DNA of 64,000 nucleotides, taken from positions 1 to 64,000 of the forward strand of contig NW_026251426.1 of the NCBI RefSeq assembly GCF_025118155.1, read 5' to 3'. A program made the position numbers and the translations under genes. The notes beneath the pieces were generated by a model that saw only the letters and a program-made list of their open reading frames with translations, did not search any database and was not told where the DNA came from. Positions 21,534-33,535 of the stretch are shown piece after piece. Origin of the DNA: Cokeromyces recurvatus. Its lineage: Eukaryota; Mucoromycota; Mucoromycetes; Mucorales; Mucoraceae. Numbering within the stretch: position 1 is the stretch's first letter; each line of letters starts with the position of its first letter.

Positions 21534-23427
21534 ATGAAGAGCTATAAAAAGCCTCAACAATCAAGTAGCAAGTCAACTCAAGGAATGAAGAGTATAAAAA
21601 AGTCCCAGAAACCAAAAAAGTTCCGGCAATCAAATAGTAGTCGACACAAAGAAACGAAGGAAACAAAATTCATAAATGAAAAGTATCTTTCAATAACCAG
21701 AGCTCCTTCATTTAACGATTTTGCGTCAAAGTTGACTGGTCCAATCGCTGTACACTCTATCAACTTTGGTTGTACCAACGCATATAAATTAATGCTCATT
21801 TAGGTTAAATATTATAAGACAGCTGTACTCCTGTATAGACTTCCTGGTGCTGCTCTACAAAAACAGTAAGTATAGAATTGTCAATGCATATAAGCTTTAC
21901 ACTAATCATTTATTTTAATATTATTCAGGCCTAAAACTACTACAATTACATTTAAAACTATCTTTAGCTTGACTTCTGCCTTGGTGAGTCATATATCCAT
22001 TAAATGTTTTGTTTCTGTAACTCTTTTAACTAAAGATACAAAATAGATTCCTTGTAAAAACGATTTAATTATAGATGGGATAAAGACCAGCTCAAAATAC
22101 GTGTTGTTTTCTAGTAATTTGTTTCACGTAGCTGTTCAAGTAGATGAAGTATTTTCAGGAGAAGAGGAAGGGGAAAAAACAGTTGTTGACGATAACGATG
22201 ACGGGTATGAGAATGAGGAAGTAGAAGCCAACAAGAACAGTAGACATGTAGAAGAAGAGCAAGCGAGCAGTGTCGAAGAAGACATTGTAGATGACAGCAA
22301 CGAAAACAGCTCTGTAGACGAAGATGTAGAAGATGGGGTCAACGAAGGTAATTCAAATAACAATAAGTACTAAAAAAAAGTGAAAGACTTTAATATATAT
22401 ATGTATATATATAATAAATAGCACACGATAAATTGGTTCAGTCTCTTATATCTAAAATCCTCAATGACAAATTCATTAAAGTATATTATGAGGTTAAAAA
22501 CAAAAGCAATTTGGTACAAGTTTTATATCAAAAAGCAGCATCAGCGACACAAGACAGTAGTACAACAAAAGAATACGTAGAGTTTTTAAAGTTATCTGTT
22601 TCAAAATGTTTTAATATGGTGCATCCTCTTATTCGACAGCGCTCTGGCTCAGTGCTATCAAAAGATCAATTAAAAACTATTTACAAAGTTTGCTCTCATC
22701 ACAAAAACAAGTTTGAAAGTATGAGTGTTCCCAATAGCTCATGTATTGACAAGCTTTTTGATGAACTAAAACAGTTTCAGCATGAGTAAGTAATAGAAAT
22801 TGCTTTTTCCTACTTATCAATCTTGATAACCAATTTTTTTTGTTCCGTATAGTGTAAGTGATCATCCAATCAAGACATATATTGATAATGAAAAGAGCAA
22901 AGAAACAAACAAAAATAGCGATCATTATTTACTTTTAAAAATCATTGAAAGAAGGCAACAGTATTAAATAAAAATGAAATTATGCTTCTTGGTTAAGTGT
23001 AGTAGTATTATTAGTGGCTTATATATACATTTCTCTACTTAGCATTGATAACTTCAAAAAACTGGAAAAAAAGAATATTTCAGAGTCAACCTTTTGCAGC
23101 ATTTTTCGAGACATTGTGGATGTGATACTTTATAATACAAATATAGAGATTGATGATGGGTAGATAGTATCGAAAGCAAGCAGAAGAATGGCCATTATAA
23201 ATGAGTACGACAAAACAGAGTTTGGGCGAACAATTGACGTGCTGATACATCAAACGCATTATGAACATGAAATTGAATTATGTGGGATAGAGTTCAAAAC
23301 TCAGGCAGCTAATGATACCTTATTGCAATATCAACAGTCAAAAAATATCCGTACTAACGCTACTATGCTGAACGACAACATAGGAATCACAAAAGACAGG
23401 TATGTAAACAATATTTACATGAATTGA
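21534..23427 (+). pseudogene. Multi-exon relic gene with nuclease-like C-terminal part
   Basis: Plus-strand exons can be traced. They are a Lys/Ser-rich start with SFNDFASKLTGPIAV (21534-~21770), YYKTAVLLYRLPGAALQK (~21808-21865), PKTTTITFKTIFSLTSAL (~21930-21982), an acidic exon NLFHVAVQVDEVFSG..DDNDDG (~22117-22346), a helical exon (~22424-22787), a short exon to ~22948, and ~23043-23407. The last exon has an in-frame TAG near 23160, then FGRTIDVLIH..EIELCGIEFKTQ..QQSKNIRTN, a D..ExK..QxxK arrangement like the PD-(D/E)XK nuclease fold (inference). It ends at a GTATGT donor with no following exon, because repeat B copy 3 begins ~70 bp later. So it is 3'-truncated. Confidence 0.5.
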
Positions 23428-23473
23428 TGGGGTACCAGTGGCTATATGATACAATTGTCCAAACAAAAAGACC

Positions 23474-23864
23474 AAAGAACATGAGTCATGAAACAGTGTT
23501 AGTATTCGGATATACATCTTGTTAATTCAAGAGACTGATTTATATGGATTATCCATTGGATGTTATAATGATCTGATTAAGGTTTTAGATTGTTTGATCT
23601 GAGCTTAGGTCCCTGGTGTCTATTTCAGTGGATCAAAGACGATTTGAATCCTTTGTCAAGGTTATAAAAATAACTATTTTAGAAATGATATGATGTCTTA
23701 TAATTGATATATCTAGACGATTGGATGTCAATAAGTTTTATATTATTTACAAGATGTTATATACAACGTTTTATTTCATATTCAGGCTTATATTTTATCC
23801 TGTATTATGTAATTCATCTACTATAATATTACTTACGCTTATATCCAGAGCTTGTTCTATAACA
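23474..23864 (+). repeat. Repeat family B, copy 3
   Basis: Uninterrupted copy, closely matching copy 2. The flanks share AGACC (23469-23473 and 23865-23869; extendable to AAGACCA), a possible target duplication. It lies just after the truncated relic gene. Confidence 0.7.
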
Positions 23865-24540
23865 AGACCATTAATATCAGCTCACCAATTACACGAATAG
23901 TTAGCCCTCCTCGTTCCTCCCTCATTGCTACCAATAGATATTTTCTTCACCCCAAGCAACAAACGGTCCACCAAACTTTTCAAAACCATGCCAGTATAGT
24001 TATTTTGTTTCGTCATACAATAATTGTTTATGATATTGTTTTTATAGTTATTACATTTGCCATTCTTGTAGTTCAAATTTAACATAAGTTATTAACATCA
24101 TTATTCATATCATAATTATTATTAAACTTGTAACTCTATTTAAAGTATTATAAAGCTTTTTGAACACACCTAGAAAAAACTTTTTAACTTTTAGTTCCCT
24201 TCATGCACACAAAACAACTTGCCCTAGTTCTTTGAAAGCATAACCATGCTTCTGATATGGGCGAACTTTATTATTAGACTTCTTATTTATTCTTTGTTTT
24301 TTATTGGGAGACTTTCCTTTTACTATTTTTTTTTCAGATAGTTTACAGTCCAAATATAATTAGTACTGTAATCGATGGGGGTGTGCTTCAATATCAATAT
24401 CTGTCTCGAAGTGCTCCTTTATGCTTTCATCCACAAATTCACCTTTTCCATTTTCGTAAATAAAACGTATGCTAATTTGTGTTTTAAAAGTATATAAGCT
24501 TAGCAAAAGTGAAAAAGTCTTGCTTCATCTTTTTTTTTTT
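23865..24540. other. Spacer with minus-strand coding debris
   Basis: Between about 24190 and 24480 the minus strand reads FIYENGKGEFVDESIKEHFE..HPHRLQY and, after frame changes, KGKSPNKKQRINKKS and NNKVRPYQKHGYAFKELGQ. The acidic start, Lys-rich linker and KxYxKH.YAF segment follow the same order as the fragment at 20802-21169, so this is probably a decayed relative. The rest shows nothing. Confidence 0.4.
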
Positions 24541-25088
24541 CTTCCTAAATTAAGTTTTTACGAATGATTATCGTTTTCAAAAAAAAAAAAACTACTTTAT
24601 CGTACAAGGCCAAGTCAAATTGACACTTCTCGGAAATAATTGTCGGCTATGATATAGAAACTTTATTCTTTTATTTCACTCTTATAATTAAATAATATAA
24701 TGATAAAACGATATTACAACTAACTATTTATTTCAATAAATATTTATTTATGTATAAATGACAACCTGACAAAAAAAAAAATTGATCTTTATATTATACA
24801 GGAACAATGTTTTCTGGTCGACTGTATAGGCGGCGTAGCTACTCTTCGCACGCAATTTAGCAGCTTTTGCCTTTTCTACTCTCTCATTAATAACTAATAT
24901 GTTATTCTTCAAGTTTTTGTCCTCAGGATCAAGCTCAATTGGAGTCAGATTTGACTCTTTATACTTGCTTAAGTTTGTTAAATCCTCCAAATTGAATTCA
25001 TTACCATCGTCTATAATGTATTCCATAGCTTCCACACCATCTTCTGTTAAAAAGTAAATGTTGTTACTCATGTTAAAAGTTATATTTG
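24541..25088 (-). repeat. ~550-bp unit, right inverted copy
   Basis: Inverse of 17009-17570, effectively identical. The outer edge ends in a 53-base poly(A) run (25089-25141), which could mark a retroposed 3'/5' end or replication slippage. Confidence 0.88.
24748..25071 (-). CDS. 107-aa ORF, identical to 17035-17358
   Basis: Same 107-residue translation as the ORF at 17035-17358, with the acidic start and the YAAYTVDQKTLFLYNI helix. The identical sequence with no stop implies very recent duplication. It is probably a piece of a mobile element rather than a host gene. Confidence 0.45.
   Translation of the reverse strand: MSNNIYFLTEDGVEAMEYIIDDGNEFNLEDLTNLSKYKESNLTPIELDPEDKNLKNNILVINERVEKAKAAKLRAKSSYAAYTVDQKTLFLYNIKINFFFCQVVIYT

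Positions 25089-25141
<53 letters not shown>
25089..25141 (+). repeat. Poly-A tract, 53 bases
   Basis: Uninterrupted A run at the edge of the transposon island. Confidence 0.9.
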
Positions 25142-25143
<2 letters not shown>

Positions 25144-25504
25144 GTTAAAGCGGGTACTAACATTATCTGTTTATAGCTTGATATTATTCCCTTAATTACA
25201 TTCGATATAAGTAATATTTATATAAATACATATTAGTTGCTCTCTTGTTTACTAAGGAATTCGTTTTTTATATGTTATCTCCTGTTGAACCAATTTCACC
25301 CCCTTTGCTCATCCGCAATTTATGTCCTCATTTTATTTTATTTATTTAAGCCTTTTTTAATTCAAATCAAGATTTATCAACAGCAAAATAATGTGACCGC
25401 TATATTGATGCAGCGGTCACTTTAAATTATAAAAAAAGAGAAAAGAAAAAAAAAAAAGAGAAAAGAGGATTTTAACTAGACTTTTCAATAAATACATATA
25501 TAAC

Positions 25505-26360
25505 ATGCCCAAGTCCAAACGTAGTACTATTGGTATGCTTACATATCTACATATATCTATAATTTTTAATACAAAATATTAACACGCACATGTATATAGT
25601 TCCTTTAACTCAAACCAGCAAGAAAGGTCGTGAAGGAAAAGAAAAATTGATTGAAGATGTAAGAGTCTGATGATAAAATAATGAAGGATCTAATGAATAA
25701 TGTATATACATTTATATATAGATTCATGAATGTGTAGATAATTATGATTATTTGTATTTATTTTCTGTAAAAGATATGCGCAACACTTACCTTAAAGAAA
25801 TCCGCCACGATTTTAATGATTCTCGTTTCTTTTATGGTAAGAATCGTGTGATGGCTAAAGCTCTTGGAACAACACCTGAAGAAGAATATAAAGAAGGATT
25901 ATCTGGCATTGCTAAGGTAAGTAAAAAGGAACTTATTTTTTTTTTATAACGACTAATCGTAATATTTCAATTGCAGAATTTAACAAGTGAAGTAGGTCTA
26001 CTTTTTACAAATAAACAGCCAGAAGAAGTACAAAGCTATTTTGCTGAATTTGTTAAACCTGATTATGCACGCTCTGGTGCTATTGCTACTGATACTATTA
26101 CGATCTCTGAAGGACCAGTAATGCGCGGCGTAGATCCCATGCCTCATAACATGGAACCTCTTTTGAGATCACTTGGTATGCCAACTGTTCTTAAGAATGG
26201 TATTGTTACCTTACTTGTTCCTTACACAATATGTATGGAAGGCGAAACACTTTCGACAAATCAAGCTCATCTTTTGAAACTTTTCTATCATCAACTGGCG
26301 GAATTCCGTGTGGAATTGATTAGTTGTTATCATAATGGGCAAATCCAACAGTTAGAATAA
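25505..26360 (+). CDS. mrt4: Ribosome assembly factor Mrt4
   Basis: Four exons: 25505-25532, 25600-25658, 25722-25916, 25977-26360; 221 aa. MPKSKRSTIVPLTQTSKKG is the conserved N-terminus. RNTYLKEIR..F..SRFFYGKNRVMAKALG and SEVGLLFTNKQ are the P0/L10-like RNA-binding core, and FVKPDYARSGAIA..TIT and MRGVDPMPHNMEP.LRSLGMPT the distinctive Mrt4 C-terminal block. Mrt4 is a nucleolar placeholder for stalk protein P0 on pre-60S particles. It lacks the acidic P0 tail, as expected. Confidence 0.95.
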
Positions 26361-26584
26361 AAAATATATACATATTAGAAAGAGGAATTTAACTTATGGC
26401 TGCTACTTTGAGTTTATTGTTTATTAATGCCATTTTTTTTTTCTTTATTTCTCTTGAATCTTTTTATTATAAATAAATAAAAATCTATAAATTAATGCAT
26501 TTCTTTTTTATAATCTAAGCCACAAATTTCATGTATTTCTATCATTTGTGCGATTTGGTGTTCCTTTTTTTTTTAATTAATATA

Positions 26585-28027
26585 ATGACAACGACTAAAC
26601 TTACACCTTATGGTAATAAACAAAATGCTTTAAAGATTTAAACTACTAAAACTTATTCATTTAGAGCAACAACGTTTAAAAAACATTGAGTTAAATAAAG
26701 AACTATTAGCGTCCTTAGACATTCCATCTATAAAAAATTCAGTTGTTACCACGTTTATCACAGGAACAGAGTAAATGATGTAGATGATTCCAAAAGTGAT
26801 TTTCATTTACGCTTTTTTTTTTGTAGTGAAAAAACAACAGCAGCAAATAAACCAATGAAAAAGCTACGAAAGGCGTCTACAAGTATAAAAATAAACGGAG
26901 AAGAGAATAACATAATAGTAGAATATTAACTTTTTTTTTTCCTTTATTAGCAAAAAAGCCATTACCTACACGAAAATCATCAAGACTTCGAGGAGAACAA
27001 CCTCTAGCAATTGAAATAGATAAGGAGAACAATATTGAGCTTTTAGTGGACAAAGTAAAGGTAAGTATTAAAATTTAACAACGAAGCGGTTACTTATAAT
27101 TCTTTTTTAGGAAGATCCACGCTATCAGGAAATTATTGAGGAAGGCAAGCTATTGACAGCCGAAGAATATTTTAACCAGGACATAATAGACAAAGCTATT
27201 AAGACAGATGGCCATTTTAAGGGTTGGGTAAATCCTATCATTATTGAAAAATACGGACTTGAGGCATCAGCAGCAGAAGCATGGGAAAAGAATGGGGGTG
27301 GTACTTGGTCTATTGCAGATCCCACTGGTAATGGAAAAAAAAGAAAAAAAGGATCATCTAATGCAAAGGTAGAATATAAGATAGTGAAGAGATTTATGCT
27401 TAGTTTATATAAATATGTACGCATATATTTGTAGGCAGATGCTTTGAAAATGTTCAAAAAAAATCCAAATCAATATTTTTATAGACATAATGAACCTGGT
27501 GAAGAGCAATGGACGCATGAATGGTCAGAAGAAGAAAAAGGATTATTTTTAAGGGTAATGAATAGAGTAGACAAAAAAGAAGTGTATATTTATAACTTAT
27601 GTATTAATATGTAGATTGCTCGAGAATATGGTTGTGGTGATAAAGTAAAGCAAAATAAACCAAGTAAATATGTTTGTATTTATTAATTATAATATTTAGT
27701 GGGGTTTGTTTGCCAGTTATATTCCACATAGGTAAGTAGAACTATACTATATAAGATTAAAACTAAAATGTAATATTGCTTGTTATAAATAGACTTGGAT
27801 ATCAGTGTAGTAGTAAGCTTATTGCATTTATTACTTTGCTTGTATGTTCTAAGAATTATAAACTAGGTTTTTATCGTCATGAAATCATCAAAAATGGCCT
27901 AGTAATTGATCCAAATTTTCAAGTAAGTGGAAATTAAGGGCTCTGATAAAAATAATAATGTGTTATTTCTTAGTTTACTTCTTCTGGAGAACCTATCTAT
28001 GTTGGATCACATAATACACGTCGTTAA
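26585..28027 (+). CDS. SANT/Myb-like nuclear protein, 11 exons
   Basis: Exons: 26585-26612, 26665-26770, 26827-26882, 26951-27060, 27111-27368, 27435-27554, 27615-27644, 27700-27731, 27793-27812, 27867-27922, 27974-28027; 289 aa. The N-terminus is basic with PTRKSSRLRG. The middle is acidic/helical (EDPRYQEIIEEGKLLTAEEYF). The C-terminus is a Myb/SANT-like domain, WTHEWSEEEKGLFLRIAREYGCGDKWG..ASYIPHRLGYQCSSFYRHEI. The many tiny exons (20-32 nt) are needed to assemble the domain and every phase fits. Exon 3's GTATAA donor is the least certain. I do not recognise an orthologue by name; a chromatin or transcription role is inferred. Confidence 0.8.
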
Positions 28028-29312
28028 GTAATATGGTGTAAATATATGTATATATCTATTAAATAAAAATGAAGGGTTTGCATATAGTCAAGGTTATATG
28101 CACAGATACTTTTTAAACCCTGAGTGCACGTTATTTATTATATTAATTTAATTTTTTTATACCCTATATTTATATGTATATGTATGTATGTATGTATGTC
28201 TGCGTAATATTTTTTTTGCTATATATAGATGTTAAAAGAGAAGGAATGTCGTATTTTATTATCTGTGGTTAAAAGCCATGTGTATTTAACTTTCAAATAA
28301 TATTAAAAATGAAAGAGTAGTATATTATATACTCCTTTATAACATACTTTCGCAATAAACTATATATTAGGAGTATATAGGGCTAATCATAATATAAGAT
28401 AAAAAGCTTAAGTTAAAAAATATATATACATATTTATATAGATATATACATAATGTGCTAAAATTTTCTACATGTATGAATACTATGCTATTATCTGTTA
28501 TTAAAACAATTTACCTAGCTATAGGCGGATATTTGTTTCGAAAATTTTTGTATGCTGTGTCCTCTACCCGCGCTTTTCTTTATGTAAAATGATAACAATA
28601 AAAATAATAAGGGAGAATACTGTTATATGATATATCAATAATATAGTATGTCATTATAAGGCTTCTTTATTGAATATATTGCATGACAATGTAAGGAGAA
28701 AAGCATAATTATTTGTGTATATTTATGTATTATTTTTTTTTTCTTTCAAGAAGCCTAAGAGGTTCTACCTATTCTCTCCCTTTTTAGTAAAGAATATATA
28801 ATATGATAACAGATAAAATAAAACTTCTCCTCATTTTATTAGTTTTCGCTCTACAACCTTTTATAGAAATGTGGTGAAACTAAATTCTTTATAATCAAAC
28901 TTTAATATGATTGAGTCAGTATGATGATCATAATAGGGGATAGCATTGGTTCCTGAATGTAATAAATAATATAGCAATCGAATCGAATATTAACAATCTG
29001 GTATATATCAACCATTAGCAAATTATGCACAGTGTAAAGTAGTTAATAATAATATGTTTTCTGAAGCTATTGTAAAATACCCTGTAGGTGTTTATTATGT
29101 TTAATATTATTTTATCCAATATAAATTCTCCTATTGACATAATATTATAGTATATTATTTAAAAATTCTGTATTGTAGGAGAATCAAATCCAACCTTTCA
29201 ACTTATTAAACATTGTAATTAGGGGAAACTAAAGAGAAGTATATATATATACATACATATATAATATCACCAAAAAAAGTACCCAATATTTAATTTTAAC
29301 AACTAAAAAAAA
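28028..29312. other. 1.3-kb intergenic region
   Basis: AT-rich with a TATG microsatellite-like patch around 28168-28200. No gene seen. Confidence 0.6.
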
Positions 29313-29795
29313 ATGGATATTCAAGACTTACTATGTTCACAGCAATCTAATCAATATGAAGTAGAGCCCTTCACATTTATACATCGACGACAGCCTTCTT
29401 GGTCTTCCTCTTCATCAAGTAGCTATACTTCTTCATTTAGGTCTCCTCAACAACAACGTACGCCCTGGTCGTTTCATGAAGATCAACTACTTCAACATGG
29501 CTACGAGCAAGGGCTATCCTGGGCTATGATTTCGACTCACTATCTACCTCATCGTTCTCGAGGCTGCTGTTGGGGACGCTTCAAGACATTACAAGCCAAA
29601 TCTCTTGAACAGCGAGATTGGACTTGCGTACAAGATCAGCTATTGTTTATGGCTATTAAGAAACATAGCCGTTTATTTAAACAGGCATGGAAAGCAGTAG
29701 AGCAAGAATTAAATGTGGATTGGAAGGAATGCGAAATGAGGTCTATAAAGATATATGCTACAGGTGTTAAAAGAAAGTATTTATTACATTATTAG
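29313..29795 (+). CDS. Myb-like DNA-binding protein, 160 aa
   Basis: Single exon. A Ser-rich segment (residues ~30-48) is followed by two Myb/SANT-like repeats: RTPWSFHEDQLLQHGYEQGLSWAMISTHYLPHRS, with spaced Trp and a basic recognition helix, and RDWTCVQDQLLFMAIKKHSRLFKQAWKAVEQEL. This resembles the short R2R3-like Myb proteins common in Mucorales. It is probably a nuclear DNA-binding protein; target unknown. Confidence 0.75.
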   Translation: MDIQDLLCSQQSNQYEVEPFTFIHRRQPSWSSSSSSSYTSSFRSPQQQRTPWSFHEDQLLQHGYEQGLSWAMISTHYLPHRSRGCCWGRFKTLQAKSLEQRDWTCVQDQLLFMAIKKHSRLFKQAWKAVEQELNVDWKECEMRSIKIYATGVKRKYLLHY

Positions 29796-30114
29796 AGTAC
29801 ACCACTGGGTTTTATATACTATTTCTTTTTATGTATTATGATTTATGCTTATTATGTTGGTTATTCTATATGAATATGTTTTTCTTTATTTCCATTTTTT
29901 TTTTTCGTTTTGTAATTATTCTATTTTGTAATTCTTTAATGCAAGTAATAACCCGATTTTTTTTGATTTTTGATTTTTTTTTCAAGAAAAAAGAAAAATT
30001 CTAATTTCCTTCCCGATATTCGAAACCATGTTTGATAATAAAGAACTATTATACTTCATATTCCTCTGTCTTTTCCCTTCTTTTTTTCTTCTTCCTCCCT
30101 TATAGAATTCGATA

Positions 30115-32213
30115 ATGTTGATTCATTTATTTATATTAGTATTGGGTTTTGTACAATATTCATTTGAGATTTCTTTTCAAAAGACTACCATCCCCTCATG
30201 TTCGCTGTCTGAAAATTATGACCCAAATAAAAGACCTCATATAGCCATTATATCACATGACTCAGCTACGAGGACCTTTACACAAAGCCCAAAAAAAGGG
30301 GCCCAAGATGCGGCTAACATCCTCAATATTCAACTTGATTGGAATTGTCATTATATCAACTCTATAAAAAAGATGAAAGCCGATATATACAGTGCTGTCG
30401 ATAGTGTAAGTTTGTAATTCATTTATTTCAAAAAAAAAATTTACATTCGTCTTATTATATTATCATTGTAGGGTGTTGATGGCATTATTGTCACTATTCC
30501 AAATATCGAAATTGTAGAAGCAGTCCAATACGCTACATCCAAAAATATACCCGTCCTTGTCTTCAATGCAGGGCTTAAATATGCAGAACAATTAGGCCTT
30601 ACTCGAATCCTTCAAAAAAATACGGAATCCGGCGAATACATAGGAGCTGAGTTATTGAAACGAGGTTATAAACAACCACTTATTCTACGGTTTACGAGCT
30701 TTGACGATGACGCATTTGATAGTCGGTATTTCGGTATTACAAGAGCACTTGGATTTACACCTGAATTGATAGCTATCACTGATTACAACAATACAGCAAA
30801 ATCGATTACTGAGGTTACATCTTACTTGATAAATAATGAAAAATACGATTCATTAATTTCCCTAGGTGGTTCTGTAAGGCATTAAAAGAAAAATAAAATA
30901 AAATAAAGAAATATAATAGAGATGCTAACCTATTCTATTATATTTGTAGCTCGGGACAGATATTATCTCTAGTGCTGCATTAAATGTCCTAAACTATAAC
31001 ACAAGCAGGAAACTTGGTGTCGCATTTTTTGACACAGGAAATTCTGATGATATGCTGTTGTTATTTCAACAACATCAAGATGTCTTTGGTATTTCACAAC
31101 TGCCCTATCATCAAGCTGCATTACCCGTCTTTCTTATGTATTTAAGGGTAAACAAAAATAAAGGCAGAAAAAAATAAATAATAGTTGAAATCTAAACTAT
31201 ATTTAATAGATCCTGACAGGCTATGATGTTTTTCGAAATCAAACTATCGAAACAGGCCCTATATTAATTACTAACGAAACATTATTAACAGTCTTGGAAA
31301 ACGAGAAAACAACATTGCTTCCATTAAAAAATAACAATGCTGACGTTGGTGTCATTTTGCCAAATGCACAAGGAGACACATATAATTTTGCTATTATGGC
31401 AGGTATTAAGGACCTTGCACGTAAACTGAATTGGAATGTTTGGAATGTCAATGAGGTAAGATGAAAAAAAAATGAAGAATATTTCTGGCTAATTTGAATG
31501 ATATAAACAATGCAGCAAGATGTACTTGGTAACAATTAATAACAAATGAACTTAATTATTACGTAGTTAACTTCAATTTTATTTTAGGTTATACAAGTCA
31601 ACTTAAAACTGAAATAGATTATTATCAAGCCCAAAACATAAAAGGCATTATACTTCAAACCAGTGATCCAGAATTACTTGAATATACTGCTCAAATAAGC
31701 AATGAAAATGAAACGCCCGTAGTCTTGATAGGCACATTTCATGAAGATTTGAATTATTCAAATTCAAAGTAAATTTTTATACGCAGACACAGTTAAAAAA
31801 AAAATACTTATTCTCAACAATGTTGATAGGAACATATTTTCAATTTCAAACGATATAGCTAGTATGTCAAAAGAGATTGCACAGAGTGTTTTTGACTTTA
31901 ATTCTGTTAGTCCTTTATGTATCTCGGAGCTGACTCCTTGGAAACAAAGCGATTTTTGCGAGGATTTTTATAGTAATTATAGTGCAATTGCTTCAGCTGC
32001 AAATAAACCAGTGGAAATATTACCAGTCAACAAAATCAATATTTCAACTACGAGTTTCATGGATTCTGAAGTAACTAGAATTTTACTTCGACTCCATAAT
32101 TCAGGATACACTCCAGACTATTATGTTACACTATCAGAGCATACATTCAATATCCTTAATTCTGTAAAAAAAAATATATTGATTGGGGGGTTTTAAGATG
32201 AAAGTGTTGATTC

Positions 32214-32251
<38 letters not shown>

Positions 32252-33503
32252 CGTATGCTGAAAGGCTATTTGAACAATTCAACTACCATAATAACAACAG
32301 CAGATCTTTTTGACCAAGTTCAAGCCTTTTTAGACAAACGAGTATCACGATTTTGGTTTTTGAACACGTTTTCCATGGGATTTTTATCTGTCATGAATAT
32401 TTTATTTTCAACAATGTTGACAATACCTCAGCCATGGAATATGAGCGACATATCAACTACACAAGTAACACATATTTGTCCTGCAGGTTCCTATTACTAT
32501 GAACTTTCTACCAGCTACTATTGTCTAGATGAAAACAGTCAAACAGTCAGGTCAGTACGATGTGCTTCCTGTCCAATCAATACCTATAGTAAATGGGCGG
32601 ATATGTCTGAATGTTTACCATGCCCCTTTGGTATGTACTCAGACAAAGGATCCAGTACGTGTCATACTTGTATCAAAGGTGACATCAAAAGCAGTAGTAA
32701 TGACTACTGTTTACAGTACTTTGAAGAACAGTATAATGATCAAAAACAACTTTATATAACAATCTTTGTGCCAATTGGTGCTTTATTGTTAATTGGACTA
32801 TCAATATTTGGATATTGGTGGTATAAAAAAAAGAGGCGGTCAGCACATTTATTGAGTGATGAAACATGGTTATTGACTTATAAGTCATTAATGAGGCCAC
32901 TTCTGCCTCATTTGCCATCAGCGCCATCGATGGATTCACCACTAATGTCTGAACATGATAATATGATGCCAGTAACAAGTTATGTAGCCCCTGATCATTC
33001 AAGTCCTCTTTTCCCATATCTGCAACAGCAGCAACAGCAGCAACAGCAGCAACAGCAGCAACAGGGTGTGATTGAATCTGGACTAGTATTTACAAATGAA
33101 GTTACCTTATCTTCAAGGTAAGTGGGAAAATAAAATGTGTTTTACATTTTTGACCGTAAACATGTAAATGGTATTGATTATTGTATTAGTGTTAGATCTT
33201 CTATTGATCATATTGAGAAGAAAGATTTTGTCTTGGAATTTACAGTTGGATATCAGTAAGCTTTATATTTTTATTATATATACATATACTAACCGAAACT
33301 TACTATTAGTCATAATTTACCCGTTTTTATCAAACAAATTGGATTTAAAAAATTAAAAATAGATGATTCTATTCGTGAAGAAGTAGCATTGATGAAGTTT
33401 TCTAGACATCCAAAGCTAGTCGAATTTATTGGTATTTGTGCTGAGCCCAATGCTACGTTTATAGTAGAAGGTAAAAAAAAAAAAAAAAAAGAAAAAAAAA
33501 AGA

Positions 33504-33535
<32 letters not shown>

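Noticed and set aside
17009..25088. A Maverick/Polinton-like element with long terminal inverted repeats
   Set aside because: No integrase, DNA polymerase B or capsid genes lie between the repeats; the interior is mixed LINE, LTR and repeat debris.
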